From assembly GCA_035353855.1 (NCBI GenBank), contig DAOQAK010000055.1:1-19129 (forward strand): a DNA stretch of 19,129 nt, in the 5' to 3' direction. The notes below the pieces were generated by a model, which was not told the origin of the DNA, ran no database searches, and saw only the letters and a program-made list of their open reading frames with translations. Positions within the stretch are counted from its first letter, which is position 1, and every line of letters begins with the position of its first letter. A program made the translations under genes and the position numbers. This stretch comes from Bacteroidales bacterium. GTDB taxonomy: Bacteria; Bacteroidota; Bacteroidia; Bacteroidales; CG2-30-32-10. Below are positions 7,634-16,008 of the stretch, one piece after another.

Positions 7634-8194
7634 ATGCCTGAAAATAAAAATTATAAAAACACCGACTTCACGAAAAACAGCTTAGAGAAAGGCGAATACG
7701 AAAGCTGCACATTTACAAACTGCATATTTTATAATTTGGATTTATCGAATTATATTTTTCGTGAATGCGAATTCAATGGCTGCGATTTAAGCCTGGCAAA
7801 GCTAAAGAATACAACACTCAACGATATTCGTTTTATCAATTGCAAATTATTAGGCTTGCATTTCAATAACTGCAACGCGTTCCTGTTTTCTGTATGTTTC
7901 GAGAACTGTTTACTGAAACTTTCAGTTTTCATAAACATGAAATTAAAAAAGATGATTTTTAAAAATTGTAATATACAGGAAGCCGACTTCTCAGAAGCTG
8001 AACTCACAAATTCTGTTTTTGATTTCTGCGATTTGCAACGGACCATATTTTTTCATACAAATCTTGAAATGGTTGATTTTCGCACATCGTATAATTATTC
8101 GATCGACCCTGAACAAAATAAAATGAAGAAAGCAAAATTCGCAGCATCAGGTTTGTCGGGCTTATTGGATAAATACAATATTATTATTGAATAG
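7634..8194 (+). CDS. Pentapeptide-repeat protein (Qnr/McbG-like)
   Basis: 186 residues. From about residue 21 to 150 the chain follows the five-residue A(D/N)LxX rhythm with central Phe/Leu every fifth position: CTFTNCIFYNLDLSNYIF, CEFNGCDLSLAKL, FKNCNIQEADFSEAELTNS. This predicts a right-handed quadrilateral beta helix of about 26 pentapeptides. Many rungs carry Cys or Asn at the position often taken by Ala. The C-terminus (from residue 150, SIDPEQNKMKKAKF, then GLLDKYNIIIE) is a short helix-and-strand cap like that of Qnr/MfpA-type dimerising proteins, where dimers mimic DNA and bind gyrase. Qnr proteins are about 218 residues, so this one is slightly short. No signal peptide, so cytoplasmic. 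It stands alone, next to the hairpin-rich gap. The gyrase link is inference; the repeat family is sure. Confidence 0.92.
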   Translation: MPENKNYKNTDFTKNSLEKGEYESCTFTNCIFYNLDLSNYIFRECEFNGCDLSLAKLKNTTLNDIRFINCKLLGLHFNNCNAFLFSVCFENCLLKLSVFINMKLKKMIFKNCNIQEADFSEAELTNSVFDFCDLQRTIFFHTNLEMVDFRTSYNYSIDPEQNKMKKAKFAASGLSGLLDKYNIIIE

Positions 8195-8218
8195 CATTAA
8201 ACAAACTATCTAAAAAGT

Positions 8219-8253
8219 AAAATAGTTAATTGAACTATTTTAAAATATATTTG
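8219..8253 (+). promoter_or_regulatory. Dyad plus -7 box before the transglutaminase-like gene
   Basis: AAAATAGTT-AATTG-AACTATTTT (8219-8241) is a perfect 9-bp inverted repeat. Five nt later TATATTTG (8246-8253) matches the -7 box, with no TTTG at the normal distance. The dyad occupies the -33 region, so it may be a regulator site; it could equally be a weak terminator of the preceding gene (25 nt after its stop). Confidence 0.4.
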
Positions 8254-8302
8254 CATAAAATATTTCTTCACTAATAAAGTTATAATATCATAGATCTCAG
8301 AT

Positions 8303-10282
8303 ATGCACTTCTTTTCAAAAATCATTTTCATATTTTCGTTTACTTGTTTTTTTACACTTGGTATATATTCGCAAAACCTGAGTATTCCTGCCTTTCGTAC
8401 TACCGACTGCCGGAAACTTTCGGAACATATTACCAAAGAGCTTGCTAGCGATAGCGATAAAGTTGTTGCCATTCATAAATGGATAACTCATAATATTAAA
8501 TACGATGTAAAAAAATGGTTGAACTTTAATTACGACCCTGTTCCGCTGAAAAAAGTATTAAAAAAACGTAAGGCAAACTGTTTGGGTTATAGCGAACTCT
8601 TTAACGAACTGTGCAAATATGCAAATTTAAAATCGGTAAAAGTTACGGGTTATGTTAAAGATATTAATGTTGACAGCGTTGATAATTTTTATCTTGATGA
8701 ACATGCATGGAATGCTGTGCTTTTAAATAATAAATGGAAAAATATTGATGAATGCTGGGATGCGGGCTATATAAAATACAGCAAGGTTACTTTGTTCGGA
8801 CATATTGTAAAAGCCCTTACTTTCGGGAAAACGATAATCATAAAATATAAACCTCATTTTGTAAAAAATCCGTCCGATAATTATTTCCTTAGATCAGGAA
8901 AATTTTTCAGCTACGATCATCTTTCTTTGAATCCATTATGGCAACTGAACTCTACGGGCTTTTCCATAAAACAATTCAAAGCCGATGATGCTTTTTATTT
9001 CAAAAATATTCCGAATAATATTAAAAATGACATATACGATAATGCCAATAATAACGAACGAATGAATTATTATAGCTCTGATGAAAATTATAAAATCATT
9101 GACGACGGAATTAGAGGCAATCGATTTAATTTCCGCAATCATTATTGCCTTGCCCGTGCATATTACGCCATTGCTGAAAATGAAATTTCAAAATTTGATT
9201 TGAATTCCATCAATAAAGTTGAGCAAAACGAATTGTACGATACTGTTATAAGTTGTGTGCAGAAATCGCTTATTGAATATGATACCAATGCTTCGTATTT
9301 ACGTAAGCAAAAAAATGAATTACTCACTAATAGTATTATCAAGAAGAACACGGTTATCAGGCAAAACAATAATTTAATCAGGGCAACAAAAAATATTTAC
9401 AGGAATCTTTCCAATGGAAAAAAGTTGGCGAAGAAAAATATAAAACTTGCAAAAAAACTTACGAAGACATATGAAAGTAAATACAAAAAATTAGAAAAAA
9501 ACAAATCGTTTTTTAAAACTAAACTTGCCAAATCCCCCACTCCTATTGATTCCCTGAAATATTATTACGATGCGCTTTTCACAAGCGATTCAATAGCATG
9601 GCAACAGGATTCCATAAATATCTTTTTTACAAACGGAGATAAATCACATAAAATTATTTCTAAAAACATTAATGAATATGCTATAGGTTCTGAGCTTTAT
9701 ACAAATATTGAAACTACATTAAAGGCTACCCGCTTTGAATATTACGATGATCTTGATCATGAAATCAGAATGCTTAAAGATACTGTTCTTGCTCATAAAT
9801 ACATGAACGATGCAAATTTATTTATCGACAGTACTTTCTTCTTTAAAGCGCTATACAAAGATCTAAAACTTATTAAAAATAAAATATACAGGCAATCTTT
9901 CCTGTTTAAAAATAAAGCAGCATATCTTACAAAACTCAAAGCTTCATGCATAAATGAAGGCAATCTTAAGGAAGAATATGAACAGAATTTATTGGTATTA
10001 AAAAAAAATATTGAAACGTTTTCAACACAAATGGAAGATTGGATTTCAAGATATAATGAGTTTAAGCGCTTTTGCAGGAAACAAAAATCGTTGACCAAGG
10101 CGGAGCTTATTTCATACATTAATGAAAAAGCAACGGAATATGGCTTTTATACAGTACGTAACAAATATATTAAACATCATTTCTCTGCTTTAATATCGAA
10201 TAATAAATACCATGTCAAAAAAACGATGGAATTAAAGAGAAAAGCAGAAAGTCATAAAAAGAAATTAGAGAAAATAAAATAG
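8303..10282 (+). CDS. Secreted transglutaminase-like protein with Lys-rich helical C-terminal part
   Basis: 659 residues. Residues 1-24 form a signal peptide (SKIIFIFSFTCFFTLGIYSQ), with probable cleavage near Gln24, so the protein is exported. Residues about 55-155 form a transglutaminase-like (kyphoscoliosis-type) papain-fold core. It has the order Cys93 in KANCLGYSELF, His134 in DEHAWNAV and Asp149 in KNIDECWDAGY, which is the expected Cys-His-Asp triad with the preceding W-I-T-H-N-I-K-Y-D motif. Bacterial members act as cysteine proteases, amidases or cross-linkers. The remainder, about 500 residues, is unusual: residues 335-410 and 545-659 are very rich in Lys and Asn and look helical or coiled-coil, with no hydrophobic segment. 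It ends 5 nt before the convergent sugar-kinase gene. Substrate unknown. Confidence 0.88.
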   Translation: MHFFSKIIFIFSFTCFFTLGIYSQNLSIPAFRTTDCRKLSEHITKELASDSDKVVAIHKWITHNIKYDVKKWLNFNYDPVPLKKVLKKRKANCLGYSELFNELCKYANLKSVKVTGYVKDINVDSVDNFYLDEHAWNAVLLNNKWKNIDECWDAGYIKYSKVTLFGHIVKALTFGKTIIIKYKPHFVKNPSDNYFLRSGKFFSYDHLSLNPLWQLNSTGFSIKQFKADDAFYFKNIPNNIKNDIYDNANNNERMNYYSSDENYKIIDDGIRGNRFNFRNHYCLARAYYAIAENEISKFDLNSINKVEQNELYDTVISCVQKSLIEYDTNASYLRKQKNELLTNSIIKKNTVIRQNNNLIRATKNIYRNLSNGKKLAKKNIKLAKKLTKTYESKYKKLEKNKSFFKTKLAKSPTPIDSLKYYYDALFTSDSIAWQQDSINIFFTNGDKSHKIISKNINEYAIGSELYTNIETTLKATRFEYYDDLDHEIRMLKDTVLAHKYMNDANLFIDSTFFFKALYKDLKLIKNKIYRQSFLFKNKAAYLTKLKASCINEGNLKEEYEQNLLVLKKNIETFSTQMEDWISRYNEFKRFCRKQKSLTKAELISYINEKATEYGFYTVRNKYIKHHFSALISNNKYHVKKTMELKRKAESHKKKLEKIK

Positions 10283-10287
10283 CTGTA

Positions 10288-11181
10288 TTAATCATCATCG
10301 GCAGAAAATCTTGCTGCCATTCTTTTTTTCACATCATCGAGATGGTATTCAATAAGCCCGTCAATAGGTGATTGCACTATCTTCTGAATAGCCATATTAT
10401 TTTCCGATGCAATTTCATTTAAAATATCGGCAAAAACAAATGCTACGGAACCGGTAAAACTCACAGGAATTTCTTTACAACGCGAATACCGAAGAAGTTG
10501 AGTTTTAAAAAAATCAGAAAAACTGTTTTTCACAATTTCTTTAAAGAAAACATTAGAAACATTTTCTGTAGCAAACAAAGCAAACGAAGCAAGAAAACGG
10601 TTTGGAAAAGGTTTTTTGTAAATCTGAGTTAGTATTTCTTCTTTTGAGTAACCATATTTTTTTTGATACAATTCGCTGATCTCTTTCGGAGCATTCAATG
10701 ATAAAGTTTCTTTCAATATTTGTTTACCTATATGAGCAGCGCTGCCTTCATCACCTAATATATAACCTAACGAAGGAATGTTTTCTGTAATTTTTTTCCC
10801 ATCATAGATGCATGAATTGGAGCCTGTACCAAGTATACATGCCAGTCCTTCATTATGCCCAAATAATGAACGCGCAGCGCCCAGCAGGTCGCTTTCAACT
10901 TCAATGCTCGCATTAGGAAATAAAGGAGTAAGCGCATCTTCAATAACCATGCACTTTTCCGTTGATGAACATCCTGCACCATAGAAATATATTTCTTTAA
11001 CTCCATCGCTGTTCATGAATGGAACAAGGTCTTTATCCACCTCTTCATTTATATGCAGGGAATCAATAAAGAATGGATTAAACCCATTGGTTTGAAATGG
11101 TCTTATATCATCACTGCTGTGAATAAGACGCCAATCGGTCTTTGTAGCTCCGCTATCGGCAATTAAAATAGGATGACTCAT
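10288..11181 (-). CDS. BadF/BadG-type ATPase, N-acetylglucosamine/MurNAc kinase-like
   Basis: 297 residues of the ASKHA fold. The phosphate-1 motif is ADSGATKTDW (8-17) and the adenosine/phosphate-2 motif is LGTGSNS (117-123). Asp98 in ESDLLGAAR is the likely catalytic base. ILGDEGSAAHIG (141-152) is the signature of N-acetylglucosamine kinase-like members of the BadF/BadG/BcrA/BcrD family. It probably phosphorylates an amino sugar in the cytoplasm (GlcNAc, or MurNAc/GlcNAc as in MurK) for wall recycling or catabolism. The start is 2 nt after the stop of the MATE gene, so the two are co-transcribed. Stop TAA lies at 10290-10288. No terminator is visible in the 5-nt gap to the convergent gene. 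The exact sugar cannot be told from sequence alone. Confidence 0.85.
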   Translation of the reverse strand: MSHPILIADSGATKTDWRLIHSSDDIRPFQTNGFNPFFIDSLHINEEVDKDLVPFMNSDGVKEIYFYGAGCSSTEKCMVIEDALTPLFPNASIEVESDLLGAARSLFGHNEGLACILGTGSNSCIYDGKKITENIPSLGYILGDEGSAAHIGKQILKETLSLNAPKEISELYQKKYGYSKEEILTQIYKKPFPNRFLASFALFATENVSNVFFKEIVKNSFSDFFKTQLLRYSRCKEIPVSFTGSVAFVFADILNEIASENNMAIQKIVQSPIDGLIEYHLDDVKKRMAARFSADDD

Positions 11182-11183
11182 AT

Positions 11184-12533
11184 TTATTCTGTTATTGCAG
11201 GCTGTTTAACTATTACTTTCTTTTTCCATCTACCCTTAAAATAATATATGAATGAAAATACCGTTCCGGCAAACCATGCAATCGGCATCGACCACCAGAT
11301 TCCATTCATACCAATTTTATCAGATAAAAAATATGCAAGAGGAATTCGTATTAACCATAATGATAATAATGTAAGAAACATCGGCACCAATGTATCACCT
11401 GCTCCACGGAAAACACCGGTGTTTATAAACATCATTGAAAACAGCAAATAAAATGAACTAACGATCAACAGGTAATTAGAACCAATGCGGATAACTTCTT
11501 TATCCTGATTAAACACCGACATCAGCTGAGAAGAAAAAAGCCATATCATAATTGACATTACTATGGAAATACCACCCGTGATCACTTGCGCCGACAAGTA
11601 TCCTTTTCTTACCCTTTCTTGTTTCCCTGCTCCCAGGTTTTGTCCGACAAAGGTCATCAGCGCCATCGAAAAATTCATAGCAGGTAAAGTAGCAAAAGAA
11701 TCGATCCTTCCGGCAATCGTGTATGCTGCAATTGTATTGGTACCAAAACTATCAACTATTTTCAATAAAGCCATCATCCCGAGAGCAACAAATGTTTGCT
11801 GTAACCCGGAAGGCAATCCTATTTTCAAACTCTTATAAAAAATATTCTTGTCAAAATATATTTTCACAAAAGAAATTCTTATAAACTCATGTTTCTTATT
11901 CAGGTAAAAAGTTGCAATTATAAAAGCTACTGCTTGTGCAATTACTGCTGCTATTGCGGCACCCTCAATTCCCATTTTCATTACAGGAATAAATATCATT
12001 TCAAGAATAATATTAAGAACCGTAGCAATTATCATAAAATATAAAGGGGTTTTGGAATCGCCCATCCCCCGAAGAACCGCATTTGTTCCCTGGAAACCGG
12101 CCATAAATAATATTCCTATCATGTATATCCTGATATAAAGCAATGCTTCCGGCAATACTTCTATAGGCAGATCTAACAGCATAAAAATATCCCTGCAAAA
12201 TAACAATCCGGTAACTCCTATGATAATCGAAGCAAAAAATAAAAAAATATACGCCGTGTCTACAGAACGTTTAACCGCATCATAATCCTTTGCTCCAAAA
12301 TATTGTGAAATGATAATATTGATACCGGCAGTAATACCCATCAATAATGAAATAAGCGCAAACAAAACAGGAAATGATGCACCTACTGCGGCTACAGAAG
12401 CTTTACCCAAAAAATTCCCAACGATAATACTATCCACTATCATGTTGAACATCTGGAAAACATTCCCCAGCAACATAGGTATTGCAAAATAAAAAATAAG
12501 CTTTCCTTCTTTCCCTACAGTTAGATCTTTCAT
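11184..12533 (-). CDS. MATE-family multidrug/Na+ antiporter
   Basis: 449 residues from ATG at 12533. The frame opens 75 nt earlier (MYFFVSREEIYMAYYLYF...), but I chose the internal Met because MKDLTVGKEGKLIFYFAIPM is the normal N-terminus of this family and a TATTTTTG box lies 20 nt upstream of it. About 12 membrane helices are seen. Family markers include GNFLGKASVAAVGASFP (helix 2 region), NAVLRGMGDSKTPL (mid-protein loop) and the repeat of that loop, NTGVFRGAGDTLVP, in the second half. MATE proteins export cationic drugs or metabolites in exchange for Na+ or H+. It probably shares a transcript with the sugar kinase 2 nt downstream; the substrate could relate to that gene but nothing in sequence shows it. 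Confidence 0.92.
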   Translation of the reverse strand: MKDLTVGKEGKLIFYFAIPMLLGNVFQMFNMIVDSIIVGNFLGKASVAAVGASFPVLFALISLLMGITAGINIIISQYFGAKDYDAVKRSVDTAYIFLFFASIIIGVTGLLFCRDIFMLLDLPIEVLPEALLYIRIYMIGILFMAGFQGTNAVLRGMGDSKTPLYFMIIATVLNIILEMIFIPVMKMGIEGAAIAAVIAQAVAFIIATFYLNKKHEFIRISFVKIYFDKNIFYKSLKIGLPSGLQQTFVALGMMALLKIVDSFGTNTIAAYTIAGRIDSFATLPAMNFSMALMTFVGQNLGAGKQERVRKGYLSAQVITGGISIVMSIMIWLFSSQLMSVFNQDKEVIRIGSNYLLIVSSFYLLFSMMFINTGVFRGAGDTLVPMFLTLLSLWLIRIPLAYFLSDKIGMNGIWWSMPIAWFAGTVFSFIYYFKGRWKKKVIVKQPAITE

Positions 12534-12552
12534 GAAATAAAAATAAGCGTGG

Positions 12553-12560
12553 CAAAAATA
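12553..12560 (-). promoter_or_regulatory. Candidate -7 box for the MATE-kinase pair
   Basis: On the minus strand this reads TATTTTTG, fitting TAnnTTTG. No TTTG box is found 19-21 nt upstream. It supports the internal start at 12533, giving a leader of roughly 13 nt. Confidence 0.3.
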
Positions 12561-12668
12561 TAAATAATAAGCCATGTAAATTTCTTCACGAGATACGAAG
12601 AAATACAAAAATTGTTAACAACTAAAATATACAGGAAAGAATATTCTGTACTATAGACAGAAAAAGAA

Positions 12669-13544
12669 TTATTTTTTCTTTAAAACTTCAATCATTTTTT
12701 TGCCAATATCGGCAGGTGAATCCACAACATGAACGCCACATTCACGCAATATTTTTTTCTTCGCTTCAGCGGTATCGTCTTTGCCACCAATGATAGCGCC
12801 GGCATGTCCCATTGTACGACCTTTGGGAGCTGTAGCACCGGCAATAAAACTTACAACAGGTTTTTTATTATTATTTTTAATCCACATTGCTGCATCAGCC
12901 TCCATGTTTCCGCCAATTTCGCCAATCATTACAATACCTTCTGTTTTTGGATCATCCATAAAAAGTTTCATTGCATCTAAAATTGTTGTTCCGGGAATGG
13001 GATCCCCGCCAATTCCAATTCCGGTTGATTGTCCTAACCCAACTTTGGTGATCTGGTCAACAGCTTCATAAGCCAGCGTTCCTGAACGCGAAATGATTCC
13101 GATAGTACCGGGTTTATGAATAAATCCGGGCATAATACCAATTTTAGCTTCACCCGGGGTTATAATTCCCGGGCAATTAGGACCAATCAAGGTACAATTT
13201 TTCTTAGAAATATATTCTTTAACAGACACCATATCCTTTACAGGAATACCTTCAGTAATACAAACGATAACTTCGATTCCGGCTTCAGCAGCTTCAGTTA
13301 TAGCGTCGGCAGCAAATGCAGGCGGTACAAATATTACCGAAACATTGGCTTTCGTTTTTTCAACCGCGTCAGCAACAGTATTGAAAACCGGTTTTCCCAA
13401 ATGTTGTTGCCCACCCTTACCGGGTGTGATGCCGCCAACTACATTCGTACCGTACTCAATCATCTGTGTTGCATGAAAAGTAGCTTCAGTGCCGGTAAAG
13501 CCCTGTACCAATACTTTGGAATCTTTGTTAACTAATACGCTCAT
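12669..13544 (-). CDS. sucD: Succinyl-CoA synthetase (ADP/GDP-forming) alpha subunit
   Basis: 291 residues, the usual length. It catalyses succinyl-CoA + ADP/GDP + Pi to succinate + CoA + ATP/GTP with the beta subunit in the TCA cycle. The CoA-binding Rossmann region starts at VLVQGFTGTEATFH (11-24), followed by GGITPGKGGQQHLG. The phosphohistidine is His247 in GRTMGHAGAI, equivalent to His246 of E. coli. GPNCPGIITPGEAKIGIMPG (121-140) and ISRSGTLAYE are also family-typical. The beta subunit gene is not in this window, as is common in Bacteroidetes where sucC and sucD may be apart. It is transcribed divergently from mnmE with a well-formed promoter 29 nt or more upstream. A 135-nt gap separates it from the MATE gene. 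Confidence 0.97.
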   Translation of the reverse strand: MSVLVNKDSKVLVQGFTGTEATFHATQMIEYGTNVVGGITPGKGGQQHLGKPVFNTVADAVEKTKANVSVIFVPPAFAADAITEAAEAGIEVIVCITEGIPVKDMVSVKEYISKKNCTLIGPNCPGIITPGEAKIGIMPGFIHKPGTIGIISRSGTLAYEAVDQITKVGLGQSTGIGIGGDPIPGTTILDAMKLFMDDPKTEGIVMIGEIGGNMEADAAMWIKNNNKKPVVSFIAGATAPKGRTMGHAGAIIGGKDDTAEAKKKILRECGVHVVDSPADIGKKMIEVLKKK

Positions 13545-13572
13545 TTTACTTATTTTTACAATTTCAGTTTTA

Positions 13573-13603
13573 CAAAATTACATTTTGAATTATTATAACC
13601 AAA
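13573..13603 (-). promoter_or_regulatory. sucD promoter, canonical Bacteroidetes type
   Basis: Minus strand: TTTG (13603-13600), exactly 19 nt, TAATTTTG (13580-13573). Both boxes and the spacing match the -33/-7 consensus without mismatch. The start codon is 28 nt beyond the -7 box. Confidence 0.8.
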
Positions 13604-13637
13604 CCTTTTTACTTATTTTTGTTATAAAGATTTTATT

Positions 13638-15032
13638 ATGCTGAATGAAGATACAATATGTGCTGTAAGCACACCCTTTGGAACAGGCGCTATTTCTATA
13701 ATAAGACTTTCCGGGAAAGATGCATTCGGAATTTCTGAAAAAATATGGAAATCCAAAAACAGTAATCTTCATTTTAATGAACTGAAATATCATCATGCAT
13801 ATCTTGGAAATATTTTCCAGGAAGAAAACATTTTTCTTGATGAAGCAATAATAACTCTTTTTAAAAGTCCTGAAAGTTTTACCACTGAAGATGTTGTTGA
13901 ATTTTCGTGTCATGGCTCAATTTATATTCAGCATCAGTTATTACAGTTACTTATAAGAAATGGCGCACGTGCTGCACAACCCGGCGAATTTTCATTACGT
14001 GCATTTTTAAACGGACGAATTGACCTTACACAAGCGGAAGCCATTGCAGACCTTATCTCGTCGACTTCGCAATCTGCACACCGGCTTGCCATTCAGCAGA
14101 TGCGTGGTGGTTTCTCAAATGAAATAAAAGTGCTGCGCAGTAAACTCCTTAACTTTTCATCAATGCTTGAACTGGAGCTTGACTTCAGCGAAGAAGATGT
14201 TGAATTTGCAAACAGGGATGAATTAAAAAATTTATTATTGGATATCCTATCACATATTTCAAATCTTCTGGAATCATATAAATTCGGGAATATAATTAAA
14301 ACAGGGATTCCTGTAACTATTGTCGGGAAACCCAATGTAGGGAAATCTACTTTGTTGAATATTTTATTGGACGAGGATAAAGCTATTGTTACTGATATCC
14401 CGGGCACAACAAGAGATGCCATTGAAGATGTAATGGTTATCCAGGGAATTGCTTTCCGGTTTATTGATACAGCAGGTCTTCGCGAAGCTACGGATATGAT
14501 TGAAAATATGGGAATAGAAAAAACTTATGAAAAAATAGAAAAAGCTTCCATAGTTTTATACATGTTCGACATCAATGAATCTTCCGTTGAAGAAATAAAA
14601 ACAACCATAACTGATTTTAACAAAAAGTATATAAATCAGAACAAAAAGCTTATTGTTGTTGCCAATAAAACCGACATATTGATTGAATCCCCAAAGGGTT
14701 TTAAAGATTTAATGGATCTCGAACCTATATTTATCAGCGCAAAACGTGGCGAAAACATTAATATCCTTGTTGAAAAGCTTACCAAATATGCCTCGGAAGA
14801 ATTGAACAACAATGAAGGTAATATAATTACCAACTCCCGTCATTACGAATCGTTGCATAAAGCTCATGAATCCATTTCCCGGTCGCAAAATGCTTTGACC
14901 AATAATAGCTCTACTGAATTTATTGCATCTGATATCCGTACCGCTCTTCACTATCTTGCTGAAATTACCGGTGAAGTTACCACTGAAGAAATTCTTGGAA
15001 ATATATTCAGTAAATTTTGTATCGGAAAGTAA
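13638..15032 (+). CDS. mnmE: tRNA uridine-5-carboxymethylaminomethyl(34) synthesis GTPase MnmE
   Basis: 464 residues, normal length. With MnmG it installs the cmnm5 group on U34 of tRNAs. The N-terminal tetrahydrofolate-binding domain starts MLNEDTICAVSTPFGTGAIS and includes RAFLNGRIDLTQAEAIADLI. The GTPase domain is inserted in the helical domain: G1 GKPNVGKST (230-238), G2 TTRD (257-260), G3 DTAG (277-280), G4 NKTD (343-346). The C-terminus ends in the obligatory FCIGK (Cys461). The gene is divergent from sucD (93 nt apart). A TATTTTTG box sits at 13614-13621 but the nearest TTTG is 26 nt upstream, too far for the consensus. It ends 13 nt before the convergent hipT stop with no terminator seen. 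Confidence 0.98.
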   Translation: MLNEDTICAVSTPFGTGAISIIRLSGKDAFGISEKIWKSKNSNLHFNELKYHHAYLGNIFQEENIFLDEAIITLFKSPESFTTEDVVEFSCHGSIYIQHQLLQLLIRNGARAAQPGEFSLRAFLNGRIDLTQAEAIADLISSTSQSAHRLAIQQMRGGFSNEIKVLRSKLLNFSSMLELELDFSEEDVEFANRDELKNLLLDILSHISNLLESYKFGNIIKTGIPVTIVGKPNVGKSTLLNILLDEDKAIVTDIPGTTRDAIEDVMVIQGIAFRFIDTAGLREATDMIENMGIEKTYEKIEKASIVLYMFDINESSVEEIKTTITDFNKKYINQNKKLIVVANKTDILIESPKGFKDLMDLEPIFISAKRGENINILVEKLTKYASEELNNNEGNIITNSRHYESLHKAHESISRSQNALTNNSSTEFIASDIRTALHYLAEITGEVTTEEILGNIFSKFCIGK

Positions 15033-15045
15033 TGCAATGAAATCT

Positions 15046-16008
15046 TTATTTTATTTTCAAATGCAGTTGTCCTGCCTTTTCAGAAATAATTTTCGTATAC
15101 CTTTGCTGAATTGCCTTTGTTAAAAAGCTTTTCTTCACAAAGTCTATTATAGAAGGAAGTGATGCTTCCATTTTTGCTACAATGTTCATTTGTGCTTTCT
15201 CCGGAATTCCATTACTGCTCATAGCTTTCATAAAATCACTCAATTCTATTTTTTTCTTTCTACCATTAAGAGCCAAGCCCAATTCCTCTTTATCAGAAGG
15301 CATCACCAGTGCAGTAGAAACCATATCATAAGCCGGTGTGAGTACATACCCGGTCTCCGGCAGATTTATCAATGAAAAATTTTTCAGGTGCATGTCTGTA
15401 TTCCCGGTAAGGAAAGAAAATAATACCTGCTCATAAAAATTCACCAGATCAAGACCGGGATTAGACGAAAATTTCATTAATGCCTTCCCTATCTGTTCAT
15501 AAGACCCCTGGTACTTGTGTTCAGTAAGGCGCTCTGTAAGCTGACACATATCCTCCATATGAATCTTTTTCTTGTCAGTTCTATCAATTCTTTTGGTTAT
15601 ATATGCAAGCTTTCCTGATTTCATCTGAACAAGAGAATGAGGAACTGTTGCTATTCCAGCTATTTCAGCAAGGTGCATTGTTAAATCTTCAACTTCCGGT
15701 AAATTCGGATAAGTTTCTGTTTGTGGTTTCAAAATATATTTTCCATGCAAACCAACTATTGTAAGCCTCATAGGAGCACCTTTACTTTCGCCTTTCAAAA
15801 GATCCAGGGAAAGTTTTGGCTGCGCCCCGGTAACAGCAGACTGGCTTCTTACAACCTGTATGCCTAATTCCATTAATTCCTTTTCTGTATAAGGTAACTC
15901 AGGAGGTTCAGGTTTTCCGAATATTTTTTTACAGCAAGCAGAATGAAACATTTCATTGTTTTCATCAAGCTCATTGTAGCAGAATAAACATTTGTTCGTT
16001 TTCATCAT
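15046..16008 (-). CDS. hipT: HipT-like Ser/Thr kinase toxin (HipA C-terminal domain) with N-terminal zinc finger
   Basis: 320 residues. Residues 5-30 hold CLFC...FHSACC (Cys7, Cys10, His22, Cys25, Cys26), a probable zinc-binding knuckle. The HipA-type kinase follows. A Ser/Thr-rich flexible P-loop-like segment, SQSAVTGAQPKLSL (55-68), corresponds to the autophosphorylated loop of HipA/HipT. Lys94 in YILKPQ probably binds ATP, Asp205-His207-Asn210 in NTDMHLKN is the catalytic loop, and Asp228 in AYDMVST is the metal ligand. The HipA N-subdomain-1 is absent and supplied by the separate upstream gene, which is the HipBST arrangement. E. coli HipT phosphorylates TrpS; HipA phosphorylates GltX. 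The target here is unknown. The start ATG overlaps the hipS stop (TGATG). Confidence 0.88.
   Translation of the reverse strand: MMKTNKCLFCYNELDENNEMFHSACCKKIFGKPEPPELPYTEKELMELGIQVVRSQSAVTGAQPKLSLDLLKGESKGAPMRLTIVGLHGKYILKPQTETYPNLPEVEDLTMHLAEIAGIATVPHSLVQMKSGKLAYITKRIDRTDKKKIHMEDMCQLTERLTEHKYQGSYEQIGKALMKFSSNPGLDLVNFYEQVLFSFLTGNTDMHLKNFSLINLPETGYVLTPAYDMVSTALVMPSDKEELGLALNGRKKKIELSDFMKAMSSNGIPEKAQMNIVAKMEASLPSIIDFVKKSFLTKAIQQRYTKIISEKAGQLHLKIK

Noticed and set aside
12534..12608. Longer MATE start at 12608
   Set aside because: The extra 25 residues (rich in Tyr/Phe) do not look like the family, and a -7 box lies inside them.
13116..13535. Plus-strand gene inside sucD
   Set aside because: Antisense to a strongly conserved enzyme; composition is that of the reverse strand of sucD.
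13584..13621. Consensus mnmE promoter TTTG ... TATTTTTG
   Set aside because: Boxes are 26 nt apart, beyond the normal 19-21 nt; only the -7 box might be used.
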